NCBI GenBank assembly: GCA_029264225.1
Contig: JARICB010000099.1
Coordinates: 1-8,632 of the forward strand
DNA: 8,632 nucleotides
Direction of reading: 5' to 3'
Origin: Nocardioides sp.
GTDB lineage: Bacteria; Actinomycetota; Actinomycetes; Propionibacteriales; Nocardioidaceae
The notes beneath the pieces are model-generated. The model searched no databases, had not been told where the DNA came from, and saw nothing but the letters and a program-made list of their open reading frames with translations. This document shows, piece by piece, positions 1 through 6,867 of this stretch. Within the stretch, counting starts at the first letter, position 1, and each line of letters starts with the position of its first letter. A program made the translations under genes and the position numbers.

Positions 1-40
1 CCGTACGGGAGCGCACCCAGTCGGGTCGCATCACCCGACA

Positions 41-74
41 GAACCGCCCGGAGTTCTCCGACTCCGGGCGGTTC
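41..74. terminator. Strong hairpin, probable terminator of an upstream gene
   Basis: A perfect 14-bp inverted repeat (GAACCGCCCGGAGT at 41-54, its complement at 61-74) encloses a 6-base loop. No T-run follows on either strand, which is common for hairpin terminators in high-GC actinobacteria. It lies upstream of prfB and probably ends a gene outside the window. Orientation cannot be decided and it may work both ways. Bases 1-40 show no gene. Confidence 0.7.
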
Positions 75-129
75 GCTGTCCTGGGGACCCGCGTCGGCGA
101 CGTGGTGAGCCGCCCGTGGCCGATGCCCG

Positions 130-135
130 TAGGCT
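130..135 (+). promoter_or_regulatory. Candidate -10 element for leaderless prfB transcript
   Basis: TAGGCT fits the actinobacterial TANNNT -10 pattern and is separated by exactly 7 bases from the GTG at 143. That places the expected transcription start at or next to the start codon, as in leaderless mRNAs. No convincing -35 hexamer is seen. This spacing also supports GTG 143 over the upstream in-frame GTG 116, which would lie upstream of the transcription start. Confidence 0.5.
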
Positions 136-142
136 GCCCCTT

Positions 143-1258
143 GTGGCTGGCACTGACTTCGACCAAGAGATCAAGCACCTTCAGGCGACGATGAAGACGA
201 TCGGCCAGGTGCTCGATCTGGACACGATGCGCACCGAGATCGCCGATCTCAGTGAGCAGGTAGCGGCCCCTGACCTGTGGGACGACCAAGACAACGCTAC
301 GCGTGTGACCGGTCGTCTCTCGATGCTCCAGGGCGAGTTCGACCGTTTCAACAACCTGGCGGAGCGCATCGAAGAGCTGGGCGTGTTGGTCGAACTCGGG
401 CAGGAGGAGAACGACGCCGACTCCATGGCCGAGGCCGAGGCCGAGCTCATCAAGATCAAGAAGAGCGTCGAGTCGCTGGAGATCCGCACCCTGCTCTCCG
501 GTGAGTACGACGTCCGCGAAGCGCTCGTCTCCATCCGCGCCGGCGCCGGTGGGGTCGATGCAGCAGACTTCGCCGAGATGCTGATGCGGATGTATGTGCG
601 CTGGGCCGAGCAGCACAACTACCCCGTCGAGGTGTTCGAGACGTCCTACGCCGAAGAGGCCGGGTTGAAGTCCGCGACGTTCGCCATCCATGCGCCCTAC
701 GCCTACGGGACGCTCAGCGTCGAGGCCGGCACCCACCGCCTCGTGCGCATCAGCCCCTTCGACAACCAGGGCCGGCGCCAGACCTCGTTCGCGGCCGTCG
801 AGGTCGTTCCGGTGCTGGAACAGACCGATGAGATCGACATTCCCGACGAGGAGATCCGCACCGACGTCTACCGCTCCGGTGGGCCCGGAGGCCAGTCGGT
901 CAACACCACCGACTCGGCCGTTCGGCTGACGCACATCCCTACCGGCGTTGTGGTCAGCTGCCAGAACGAGAAGTCGCAGCTGCAGAACAAGGCCAGCGCG
1001 ATGATCGTGCTCAAGGCCAAGCTGCTCGCCCGCAAGAAGGCCGAGGAGAAGGCCCACCTCGACGGACTGCGAGGCGACGTCCAGGCCAGCTGGGGCGACC
1101 AGATGCGCAACTACGTGCTCAACCCTTACCAGGTGGTGAAGGACCTGCGCACCGGTTACGAGAGCGGCAATCCCAGCACGGTCTTCGACGGTGACCTCGA
1201 CCCGTTCCTCGAGGCCGGCATCCGTTGGCGTCGAGGCGCAGAGCGGGTCGAGGCCTGA
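143..1258 (+). CDS. prfB: Peptide chain release factor 2 (RF2)
   Basis: RF2 recognises UGA and UAA stop codons in the ribosomal A site and triggers hydrolysis of peptidyl-tRNA. From GTG 143 the protein has 371 residues, the usual RF2 size. The stop-codon reading motif SPF is at residues 204-206 and the catalytic GGQ at 249-251, almost identical in position to E. coli RF2 (205-207 and 250-252). SPF rather than PxT identifies RF2, not RF1. The N-terminal helical domain (about 1-110) contains the family-typical APDLWDDQ stretch. A serine sits at the position equivalent to E. coli residue 246. The reading frame is uninterrupted, so there is no programmed frameshift of the E. coli type. An alternative start at GTG 116 would add nine residues (380 aa). 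I prefer 143 because of motif numbering and the -10 element just before it. The gene ends in TGA, a codon its own product reads, one base from the convergent neighbour's stop. Confidence 0.96.
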   Translation: MAGTDFDQEIKHLQATMKTIGQVLDLDTMRTEIADLSEQVAAPDLWDDQDNATRVTGRLSMLQGEFDRFNNLAERIEELGVLVELGQEENDADSMAEAEAELIKIKKSVESLEIRTLLSGEYDVREALVSIRAGAGGVDAADFAEMLMRMYVRWAEQHNYPVEVFETSYAEEAGLKSATFAIHAPYAYGTLSVEAGTHRLVRISPFDNQGRRQTSFAAVEVVPVLEQTDEIDIPDEEIRTDVYRSGGPGGQSVNTTDSAVRLTHIPTGVVVSCQNEKSQLQNKASAMIVLKAKLLARKKAEEKAHLDGLRGDVQASWGDQMRNYVLNPYQVVKDLRTGYESGNPSTVFDGDLDPFLEAGIRWRRGAERVEA

Positions 1259-1259
1259 G

Positions 1260-1913
1260 TCAGGTCACCCGCAGGGCCTCGAGCGCCGCGACGCACCACT
1301 CACCGACTCGCTCGACCTGCCCAGTCTTGTTGGAAGTCTTGTTGGCACGGCTGACTTCGCAACCGACCCAGGCGTCGCCCACCAGGCCGTAGACACTGGT
1401 AGTACCCGGACCGGCCTCGGTGCTGCACTGTTGGGTCAGGCTCGGCGAGCCGAGCGCGGGCGCTCGCGAGACTCGACTGCACCCCTGCCCGATCGCTTCG
1501 TCGGTGAAATCGCCCGCGCGGCTGGGGGTGATCGGGGGAGCGAAGACCCACGCCCGCGCGCCCACCGGCCCGACACTCCAGGCGCAGCCGAACTCGTTGC
1601 CGACCTGTTGGCTCTCGGGCAGCGGCTCGCCCGGCGCCCAGGTGGTCATCTCGGTAGCGGCCTGACCGAGTGCCCTCGATATCGCCTCCGTGCTGACCCG
1701 GTCGCAGAAAGCGTCACGATTCAGCGTGAACGTCGAGGTGTCGACATCGGCCAACTGGGTCGGTTCCTCGACGGGGCGGGTCGAGGTGGTCGTCACATCA
1801 GCCGGGGCATCGAGACCCAGTTGATGGCCGAGGAGGATGGTGGTGCCGGTCACGACCACGGAAGCCAGCGCCAGCGCGGCGAGGCGGCGCTTCGTAGGTG
1901 GGGAGCCGGGCAC
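1260..1913 (-). CDS. Hypothetical membrane-anchored or exported six-cysteine protein
   Basis: I do not recognise this 217-residue protein with certainty. It starts at GTG 1913 with a basic N-terminus (KRR at 8-10) followed by one hydrophobic segment at about 11-28, acting as signal peptide or signal anchor. There is no lipobox cysteine. A Thr/Pro/Glu-rich linker (about 36-56) leads into a globular domain with six cysteines (70, 110, 145, 163, 185, 207), compatible with three disulfides outside the cell. The CDRVS start of the domain and overall layout recall small actinobacterial envelope proteins of the DUF3558 kind, but that is only an impression. The gene lies opposite to the prfB and ftsEX genes: its stop is one base from the prfB stop and its promoter region is shared divergently with ftsE. 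A long plus-strand frame across the same bases lacks any protein-like features, so the minus strand is taken as coding. Confidence 0.8.
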   Translation of the reverse strand: MPGSPPTKRRLAALALASVVVTGTTILLGHQLGLDAPADVTTTSTRPVEEPTQLADVDTSTFTLNRDAFCDRVSTEAISRALGQAATEMTTWAPGEPLPESQQVGNEFGCAWSVGPVGARAWVFAPPITPSRAGDFTDEAIGQGCSRVSRAPALGSPSLTQQCSTEAGPGTTSVYGLVGDAWVGCEVSRANKTSNKTGQVERVGEWCVAALEALRVT

Positions 1914-1919
1914 GACGCC

Positions 1920-1925
1920 ACCCTA
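1920..1925 (-). promoter_or_regulatory. Candidate -10 element for the six-cysteine protein gene
   Basis: Read on the minus strand, TAGGGT (TANNNT pattern) lies 6 bases before the GTG start at 1913, so the transcript could begin at or very near the start codon. The AGGG within it could instead act as a Shine-Dalgarno sequence if transcription starts further upstream. Sequence alone does not separate the two readings. Confidence 0.4.
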
Positions 1926-1992
1926 GACGCGGATCGAGCGAGCTTCCCGGTGAGCCCGGGCGTGCCGAATCGGGGTGTGGGGGACCGGCGCG

Positions 1993-1998
1993 TAGCCT
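1993..1998 (+). promoter_or_regulatory. Candidate -10 element for leaderless ftsE transcript
   Basis: TAGCCT fits TANNNT and is followed by exactly 7 bases and then the GTG start of ftsE, the same geometry as at prfB. No good Shine-Dalgarno sequence precedes ftsE, which favours a leaderless start. The 92-bp gap (1914-2005) between the divergent starts would hold both this promoter and that of the minus-strand gene. Confidence 0.5.
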
Positions 1999-2005
1999 CG
2001 GGGCC

Positions 2006-2695
2006 GTGATTCGCTTCGAGAAAGTCACCAAGACCTATCCCGGCCACGCCCATGCGGCCCTCGATCAGGTCTCGGCCGATATCGACAAGGGCGAGTTTGT
2101 CTTCCTCGTTGGCTCCTCGGGCTCGGGCAAGTCCACGTTCTTGCGCCTGGTGCTGCGGGAGTATCGCCCGACCTCGGGCCGGGTCTACGTCGCCGGCAAG
2201 GAGATCAACCGACTCGCCAGCTGGAAGGTGCCGCGGCTGCGCCGCGAGATCGGCACCGTCTTCCAGGACTTCCGCCTTCTGGGCAACAAGACGGTCAGCG
2301 AGAACGTCGCGTTCGCGTTGCAGGTGATCGGTAAGCCGCGCGCCGACATCGCCAAGCTGGTGCCCGAGACCCTGGAGATGGTCGGGCTGACCGGCAAGGG
2401 CGACCGCCTGCCCGATGAACTCTCCGGCGGCGAGCAGCAGCGGGTGGCCATTGCCCGTGCCTTCGTCAACCGGCCCAAGATCCTGATCGCCGACGAACCC
2501 ACCGGCAACCTTGACCCGACCACGTCTGTCGGCATCATGAATCTTCTCGACCGGATCAACCGCACCGGTACGACGGTCGTCATGGCCACCCACGACGCCG
2601 GCATCGTTGACCAGATGCGCAAGCGGGTCATCGAGCTCGAGAGTGGCCGCGTCATTCGCGACCAGGCTCAGGGCGTCTACGGCACCTCCCACTGA
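2006..2695 (+). CDS. ftsE: Cell division ATP-binding protein FtsE
   Basis: FtsE is the cytoplasmic ABC-type ATPase of the FtsEX complex. It does not import or export a known solute but uses ATP to drive FtsX, which activates cell-wall hydrolases at the septum or side wall. The 229-residue product has all nucleotide-binding motifs: Walker [10 protein letters not shown] at 36-44, Q-loop glutamine 87 in VFQDFRLL, signature LSGGEQQR at 139-146, Walker B ILIADEP at 159-165 with catalytic Glu164, D-loop NLD at 168-170, and switch His196. The QDFRLL sequence after the Q-loop is typical of FtsE. The frame is open further upstream, but GTG 2006 gives the standard FtsE N-terminus ([13 protein letters not shown]) and length. 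ftsX follows after 21 bases, so the two are cotranscribed. Confidence 0.97.
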   Translation: MIRFEKVTKTYPGHAHAALDQVSADIDKGEFVFLVGSSGSGKSTFLRLVLREYRPTSGRVYVAGKEINRLASWKVPRLRREIGTVFQDFRLLGNKTVSENVAFALQVIGKPRADIAKLVPETLEMVGLTGKGDRLPDELSGGEQQRVAIARAFVNRPKILIADEPTGNLDPTTSVGIMNLLDRINRTGTTVVMATHDAGIVDQMRKRVIELESGRVIRDQAQGVYGTSH

Positions 2696-2716
2696 TCGAG
2701 CTACTGAAAGAGATCC

Positions 2717-3628
2717 ATGCAGCTTCGCTACGTCTTCTCCGAGCTCGGCCAAGGGCTTCGGCGCAACCTGTCGATGCATCTTGCGGTGATCCTGACGCTC
2801 TTCGTGTCTCTCACCCTCGTCGGCCTCGGCGTCCTCTTCCATATGCAGGCCGACAAGGCCGCCGCGCACTGGGGCAGCCAACTGCAGATCCAGGTGTCGC
2901 TGTGCAACACCGATGACCGCAACCCGGCCTGTGTCGGTGAGGTCACCGATGCGCAGCGCGACGCGATCACGACCGTCATCGATGCCAACCCCGAGGCGGC
3001 TGGCTGGGACCTCGAGACGAAGGAAGAGGCCTTCGAGAAGGTCAAGGAACTCTACGGCGCCGATAAGTTCGAGGGCGCCAACGCCGTCATGAGCGCCGAA
3101 GACATGCCCGAGTCGCTGTGGGTCGAGCTCAAGGATCCCGAGCAGTTCGAGGGCATTGTCAGCGCGGTCGGCGGGCTCGACGGTGTCTCCGGGGTGCGCG
3201 ACATGCGTCGCTACATCGAACCGATCATCGGCTCGATCAACATGCTGCTGTGGGTCTCGGTTGCCACTGCGTTGTTCCTGGTGGTCGCGGCCCTGCTGCT
3301 GGTGGCCAACACGATCCGACTCGCGGCCTTCGCGCGGCGCAAGGAGATCGGCATCATGCGGCTGGTGGGAGCCTCCTCGCTCTACATCGCGTTGCCGTTC
3401 CTGCTCGAGGCGCTCGTCACCGCACTCCTCGGGGTGCTGCTCGCTGTCGGGGCCCTGGCGGCCTTCATGTATTTCGGCATCGAGCAGCGCGGACAGGACC
3501 AGCTGAAGTTCATTCCGTGGATCGGGATGCGGGAGTTCTTCGTGGCCGCCGGCGTCGTCGCGGTGCTCGGTCCGCTGCTGACCGTGCTTCCGACACTCGT
3601 GTTGACCCGCAAATACCTGAAAGTGTGA
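2717..3628 (+). CDS. ftsX: Cell division protein FtsX (permease-like)
   Basis: FtsX is the integral membrane partner of FtsE and relays ATP hydrolysis to murein hydrolases outside the membrane. The 303-residue protein shows the family layout: a short cytoplasmic N-terminus, TM1 at about 21-41, an extracellular domain at about 42-170, then three more TM segments at about 173-199, 223-252 and 273-297. The ARRKEIGIMRLVGAS stretch at 206-220, just after TM2, is a hallmark of FtsX/MacB-type permeases. Cys63 and Cys72 in the extracellular domain could form a disulfide. The start ATG 2717 follows a purine-rich GAAAGAG at 2706-2712 that can serve as ribosome binding site. The gene for the likely extracellular partner, an M23 peptidase, follows after 55 bases. 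Confidence 0.96.
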   Translation: MQLRYVFSELGQGLRRNLSMHLAVILTLFVSLTLVGLGVLFHMQADKAAAHWGSQLQIQVSLCNTDDRNPACVGEVTDAQRDAITTVIDANPEAAGWDLETKEEAFEKVKELYGADKFEGANAVMSAEDMPESLWVELKDPEQFEGIVSAVGGLDGVSGVRDMRRYIEPIIGSINMLLWVSVATALFLVVAALLLVANTIRLAAFARRKEIGIMRLVGASSLYIALPFLLEALVTALLGVLLAVGALAAFMYFGIEQRGQDQLKFIPWIGMREFFVAAGVVAVLGPLLTVLPTLVLTRKYLKV

Positions 3629-3683
3629 TCCCGAGGGGATACCTTCAACGAGTTCCCTTCCCCGAACACATGTAAGGCATCCG

Positions 3684-4955
3684 GTGCGAACCTTCCCCCG
3701 TACCGTCCGCAGCCGCATGGCCGCAGCATCCGCTGTTGCAGCCATCGTTGTGGGCACGCTCGCTGTCCCCTTCGCCTCTGCCGACGACCTCAAGGACAAG
3801 CAGAAGCAGGCCGAGACCAAGGTCGACCGCGCTCACGACAACCTCGACGAGTCGAGCGCCCGGCTGCGCAAGGCCAGCAGACGGCTCGACGCGGCGAAGT
3901 CTGACCTGGCCGGTGCGCGGACGGCGCTCGCCACGGCGCAGGGCAAGCTTGCGGTCGCCGAGGAGATCGACGCGACGATGCAGGCAGAGCTTGCGGAGGC
4001 CGAAGCCACCCTGGCTACAGCCCAGGCCGACCTCGAGGCCGGGAAGTTGGATGTCGTGGCCCAGCGGAAGGTCGTTGCCCGCACGATTACCGACCTCTAC
4101 AGCCAAGGTGACCCCGACCTGATGGCGTTCGCCTCTCTGATCGAGGCCCAAAGCGCGCAGGACCTCAGCCGTCGGGCGGAGTTGAACGAGGCCGTGGTCG
4201 ATGCCCAGACCCGCGGCTACGACGACTTGCAGGCAGCCGAGGTGCTGCTGAGCGTGAACGAGAAGCAGGTAAGCCAGGCCCGCGACGACGTAGCCGTCAA
4301 GCGTGCAGCAGCCGCCGAGAACCTGGCGACCAAGCAGGCCCTCGAGACCGAGGCCGAGGCCGCCAAGGCTTCGGTGGCGGCGTTGGTGGGGGAGCGGGCA
4401 TCCGCGCGGGCCGAAGCGTCGCAGGCCCGCGCCGGCGACCTCGCCAAACTCAAGGCGGCTGAGCGCGAGGCCGACCGGATCGCTGAGATGCTGCGCAAGC
4501 GGGCGTTGGCCGCCCTACGGCGGGCACAGGCCTCCCGGGCCCACAGCAGCGGACCCTCGGGCGGCGTACTCGCCTCACCCGTGCCCGGCAGCGTCTCCTC
4601 CCCGTTCGGCTACCGCACGCACCCGATCTACGGCTATTGGGGACTCCATGACGGCACCGACTTCGCGGTCAGTTGCGGTGAGCCGATCCGGGCCGCAGCA
4701 TCCGGGAGAGTCGTCTCGCGCTACTACTCGACCGTCTACGGCAACCGGCTGATCCTCGACCACGGTGCGCTCTCCGGGGCCGGCATCGCCTCGATCTACA
4801 ACCACGCCTCGTCCTACACCGTCGGTGCGGGCGCCAGCGTCACCCGCGGCCAGGTCATCGGCTACGTCGGCGACACCGGCTGGTCCACCGGGTGCCACCT
4901 GCACTTCACGGTCATGGCCAACGGCACGCCCGTCGACCCGATGAACTGGCTCTGA
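3684..4955 (+). CDS. Secreted coiled-coil M23 (LytM) peptidase, probable FtsEX-controlled murein hydrolase
   Basis: This 423-residue protein has a Sec-type signal peptide (basic start, hydrophobic 13-30, likely cleavage after ASA at 31-33). Long Ala/Glu/Lys-rich coiled coil occupies about 36-130 and 162-282. Between them is a non-heptad stretch (about 134-161, with DLYSQGDPDLMAFASLIEA) like the hinge of EnvC, PcsB and CwlO, the known FtsX partners. The C-terminal LytM domain (about 296-423) has a full zinc and catalytic set: His322 and Asp326 in HDGTD, His374 in YNHAS, and His405/His407 in HLH. Unlike E. coli EnvC, whose LytM site is degenerate, this one should cut peptidoglycan cross-links itself. 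Cys331 and Cys404 may form a disulfide. The start GTG 3684 has AAGG six bases upstream. The 55-base gap after ftsX includes a weak TACCTT at 3640-3645 that could be a -10, but cotranscription with ftsEX is simpler. The partner role rests on position and architecture. Confidence 0.9.
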   Translation: MRTFPRTVRSRMAAASAVAAIVVGTLAVPFASADDLKDKQKQAETKVDRAHDNLDESSARLRKASRRLDAAKSDLAGARTALATAQGKLAVAEEIDATMQAELAEAEATLATAQADLEAGKLDVVAQRKVVARTITDLYSQGDPDLMAFASLIEAQSAQDLSRRAELNEAVVDAQTRGYDDLQAAEVLLSVNEKQVSQARDDVAVKRAAAAENLATKQALETEAEAAKASVAALVGERASARAEASQARAGDLAKLKAAEREADRIAEMLRKRALAALRRAQASRAHSSGPSGGVLASPVPGSVSSPFGYRTHPIYGYWGLHDGTDFAVSCGEPIRAAASGRVVSRYYSTVYGNRLILDHGALSGAGIASIYNHASSYTVGAGASVTRGQVIGYVGDTGWSTGCHLHFTVMANGTPVDPMNWL

Positions 4956-4969
4956 TCTCCCGAGGCGTT

Positions 4970-4985
4970 CGCCAATCCATTGGCG
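4970..4985. repeat. Short palindrome between peptidase gene and smpB
   Basis: CGCCAAT at 4970-4976 and its complement ATTGGCG at 4979-4985 flank two bases. As RNA it would give a 6-bp stem with a 4-base loop. It could be a weak terminator, an operator or chance. It lies 15 bases after the peptidase stop and 20 bases before the smpB start, with no T-run. I assign no definite role. Confidence 0.3.
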
Positions 4986-5005
4986 TTGGGTGAGAAGATG
5001 GCCGA

Positions 5006-5494
5006 ATGGCCAAGGACACCAAGGATCAGCGCAACCGGCTGATCGCGCAGAACAAGAAGGCGCGCCACCATTACCACATCGAGGACACCTACGAGGCCGG
5101 CATGGTGCTTCAGGGCACCGAGGTGAAGTCGTTGCGCGCAGGCCGGGCCAGCCTCGTCGACGGGTTCGTCGATCTCGACAACGGGGAGGTCTGGCTGCAC
5201 AGCGTGCACATCCCCGAATATGCGCAAGGCACCTGGAACAACCACTCCGCCCGCCGCAAGCGCAAACTGCTGCTCAACCGGGCCGAGATCACCAAGATCG
5301 AGCGCAAGGTCGGCGACAAGGGCTACACCGTGGTGCCGCTCTCGCTCTACTTCAAGGACGGCCGCGCCAAGGTCGAGATCGCGCTGGCGCGAGGCAAGAA
5401 GGAGTACGACAAGCGGCACTCGCTCGCCGAGCGCCAGGCCGATCGAGAGAAGGAGCAGGCCGTCCAGCGCCGGCTCAAGGGCCACAAGGACTGA
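5006..5494 (+). CDS. smpB: SsrA-binding protein SmpB
   Basis: SmpB binds the tRNA-like part of tmRNA, is required for its loading onto stalled ribosomes, and mimics the missing anticodon arm. The 162-residue product has the usual length. It shows the conserved N-terminal [20 protein letters not shown] (about 16-35), the GTEVKSLR stretch at 37-44, and an internal core including [20 protein letters not shown] (about 71-90). The basic C-terminal tail (about 133-162, [11 protein letters not shown] onward) folds into the mRNA channel in the rescue complex. ATG 5006 is preceded by GAGAAG at 4992-4997, a plausible ribosome binding site. Its RNA partner ssrA lies about 950 bases downstream on the same strand, with one gene between. 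Confidence 0.97.
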   Translation: MAKDTKDQRNRLIAQNKKARHHYHIEDTYEAGMVLQGTEVKSLRAGRASLVDGFVDLDNGEVWLHSVHIPEYAQGTWNNHSARRKRKLLLNRAEITKIERKVGDKGYTVVPLSLYFKDGRAKVEIALARGKKEYDKRHSLAERQADREKEQAVQRRLKGHKD

Positions 5495-5495
5495 C

Positions 5496-6383
5496 GTGAG
5501 CGCTGTTGGGCAGGACGCCGAGGTGCGGGCCTGGTGGAGCGGCCTGGGGCTGCCCGGTCTGATCGACATCCATACCCACTTCATGCCGCCGCGAGTGATG
5601 GCCAAGGTGCAGGCCCAGTTCGACTCGGCGGGACCGTTGATCGGCCAGGGGTGGCCGATCACCTACCGCGGCACCGAGGACGAGCAGGTCGAGACGCTGC
5701 GCTCCTTCGGACTCCAGCGCTTCTCCGCGTTGGCCTACGCGCACAAACCCGAGATGGCCGATTGGCTCAACGAGTGGGCGGCCGGGTTCGCAGCCCGGGT
5801 GCCGGAGGCGCTGGTCTGCGGCACCTTCTACCCGGAGGAGTCCGTCACGGATTACGTCGAGGCCCGCCTGGAGGGCATCGAGGTGTTCAAGATCCATGTG
5901 CAGGTGGGCAACTTCTCGCCGCTCGACCCGCTGCTCGACGACGTGTGGGGAATGGTCGCCGAGGCCGGCACCCCAGTGGTGTTGCACGCGGGCAGCGGAC
6001 CTGTGCCTGCGACGTACACCGGGCCTGGCCCCGTGGCCGAGCTCCTGGCGCGGCACCCGCGGCTGAGCCTGGTGATCGCGCACATGGGAGCGCCGGAGTA
6101 TGCCGAGTTCCTGGCCTTGGCGCAGACCTACGAACGGGTCCACCTCGACACCACGATGGCCTTCACCGACTTCTTCGCCACGATGGGTGGAAGCTATCCA
6201 CCCGACCTGCTGGCGCCGCTGCGCGAGCTGGGACTGGCCGGCAAAGTGCTGCTCGGATCGGACTTTCCCAACATTCCCTACCCTTACCTGCGGCAGCTCG
6301 AGGCGCTCGAACGGCTCGATCTGGGAGACGACTGGCTGCGGGCGGTGTGCTGGGAGAACGCCTCGCGTCTGCTCGCTGGATGA
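5496..6383 (+). CDS. Amidohydrolase-2 family metal-dependent hydrolase
   Basis: The 295-residue product fits the amidohydrolase-related TIM-barrel family (PF04909 type, which includes ACMSD-like decarboxylases and hydrolases). Visible motifs are HTH at 26-28 after strand 1, Lys132 in FKIHV, His164 in VVLHAG, His196 in VIAHMG, and Asp256 in LLGSDFP. Together these match the metal-site pattern HxH...H...H...D, and all ligands appear intact. The substrate cannot be read from the sequence, so no specific reaction is assigned. The start GTG 5496 is one base after the smpB stop, with AAGGA at 5485-5489 inside the end of smpB as ribosome binding site, so translation is probably coupled to smpB. The frame is open further upstream inside smpB, but those codons antisense or overlap a conserved gene and are not used. 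The gene separates smpB from ssrA. I see no functional link to trans-translation. Confidence 0.9.
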   Translation: MSAVGQDAEVRAWWSGLGLPGLIDIHTHFMPPRVMAKVQAQFDSAGPLIGQGWPITYRGTEDEQVETLRSFGLQRFSALAYAHKPEMADWLNEWAAGFAARVPEALVCGTFYPEESVTDYVEARLEGIEVFKIHVQVGNFSPLDPLLDDVWGMVAEAGTPVVLHAGSGPVPATYTGPGPVAELLARHPRLSLVIAHMGAPEYAEFLALAQTYERVHLDTTMAFTDFFATMGGSYPPDLLAPLRELGLAGKVLLGSDFPNIPYPYLRQLEALERLDLGDDWLRAVCWENASRLLAG

Positions 6384-6424
6384 GGCATCGGGGAATGCGG
6401 GCGACGGGTGTCGGTGTTGACGGG

Positions 6425-6430
6425 TAGACT
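6425..6430 (+). promoter_or_regulatory. Candidate -10 element for ssrA
   Basis: TAGACT is a strong actinobacterial -10 match. It predicts a transcription start near 6437, about 12 bases before the mature tmRNA 5' end at 6449, leaving a short leader for RNase P to remove. TTGACG at 6417-6422 is only two bases away and so cannot be its -35. No well-spaced -35 is evident. Confidence 0.5.
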
Positions 6431-6448
6431 GCACATCACAACTCAAGA

Positions 6449-6815
6449 GGGGCTGATCGGTTTCGACTTGGGACGTTAGTTCCAGGGGAAGCGGGTCGAG
6501 AAGCCAGCGTTATCTCGTTAACGATCGCTGGAAAACACAGTTGCCAACTCTAATCGCAACGACTTCGCTCTCGCTGCCTGAGCAGTGATCGAAGGGTCTG
6601 ACCGGGCATCCGTCCTCGTCCCGGACCCAGGCCTCATTTAGAGGACTTGCTGCTCACCTTCTGCCAGGAGGGGTGAGCGGGACTTTACCCTGGCTGGGCC
6701 TGTCGTCGACGTGTCTGTCGCGAGCGCCGGGGCCGAGAAAACGACATCACAGACTGCACCCGGAGAAGACCTGGTTCGGCGCTCGAGGACGCGGGTTCGA
6801 TTCCCGCCAGCTCCA
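6449..6815 (+). ncRNA. ssrA: Transfer-messenger RNA (tmRNA, SsrA)
   Basis: tmRNA with SmpB rescues ribosomes stalled on mRNAs without stop codons and tags the nascent chain for proteolysis. The 5' end GGGGCTG (6449-6455), followed by ATCGGTTTCGAC, pairs with CAGCTCC at 6808-6814 as a 7-bp tRNA-like acceptor stem with one G-U pair. The T-arm is clear: GCGGG / TTCGATT / CCCGC at 6791-6807. A tag reading frame with TGA stop lies at 6543-6581. Downstream, GGGT/ACCC and CCGGG/CCCGG pairings between 6594 and 6628 fit a pseudoknot-region helix. After discriminator A6815 the genome reads CGC, so the CCA end is not encoded and must be added. The 367-nt one-piece form is the standard length class. It is probably transcribed from its own promoter just upstream, possibly also by readthrough from smpB and the amidohydrolase gene. 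Confidence 0.96.
6543..6581 (+). other. tmRNA proteolysis-tag reading frame (ANSNRNDFALAA, stop)
   Basis: Starting at resume codon GCC 6543, twelve codons give ANSNRNDFALAA followed by TGA. The C-terminal ALAA is the canonical degron recognised by ClpXP-type proteases, and the Asn-rich N-terminal half, where SspB-type adaptors bind in other bacteria, is lineage-specific. The resume codon is inferred from the frame and the usual tag layout. Confidence 0.92.
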
Positions 6816-6832
6816 CGCAGCATCACCGGTCA

Positions 6833-6850
6833 CGGTGGGTCACCCCACCG
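6833..6850 (+). terminator. Hairpin just downstream of ssrA
   Basis: CGGTGGG (6833-6839) and CCCACCG (6844-6850) form a perfect 7-bp GC-rich stem with a 4-base loop, 17 bases past the tmRNA 3' end. No T-run follows. It may stop ssrA transcription or mark the boundary for 3' trimming of the precursor. Confidence 0.45.
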
Positions 6851-6867
6851 AGATCCAGCCCTCTTGA

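Noticed and set aside
143..260. Search for an autoregulatory programmed frameshift in prfB
   Set aside because: The RF2 frame is continuous from start to stop, with no internal TGA or slippery CUU-TGA site.
1191..2009. Long plus-strand open frame overlapping the prfB end and the minus-strand gene
   Set aside because: Its translation is Gly/Arg/Ala-rich with no motif, whereas the opposite strand encodes a coherent signal-anchored protein with spaced cysteines and a well-placed start signal.
3670..3675. Start-stop element ATG-TAA just before the M23 peptidase gene
   Set aside because: There is no ribosome binding site ahead of it, and its bases overlap the AAGG that serves the GTG at 3684. 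Probably chance.
1850..3820. Very long minus-strand open frame (about 656 codons) antisense to ftsE and ftsX
   Set aside because: It is a by-product of high-GC codon use opposite two clearly recognised genes. The translation is charged and low in complexity, with no domain or motif.
6417..6430. TTGACG and TAGACT read together as the ssrA promoter
   Set aside because: Only two bases separate them, far from the roughly 17 needed. Only the TAGACT -10 was kept.
5475..6446. Minus-strand open frame of about 323 codons opposite the amidohydrolase
   Set aside because: The plus strand holds an intact amidohydrolase with all metal ligands. The antisense frame has no recognisable features and no start signal.
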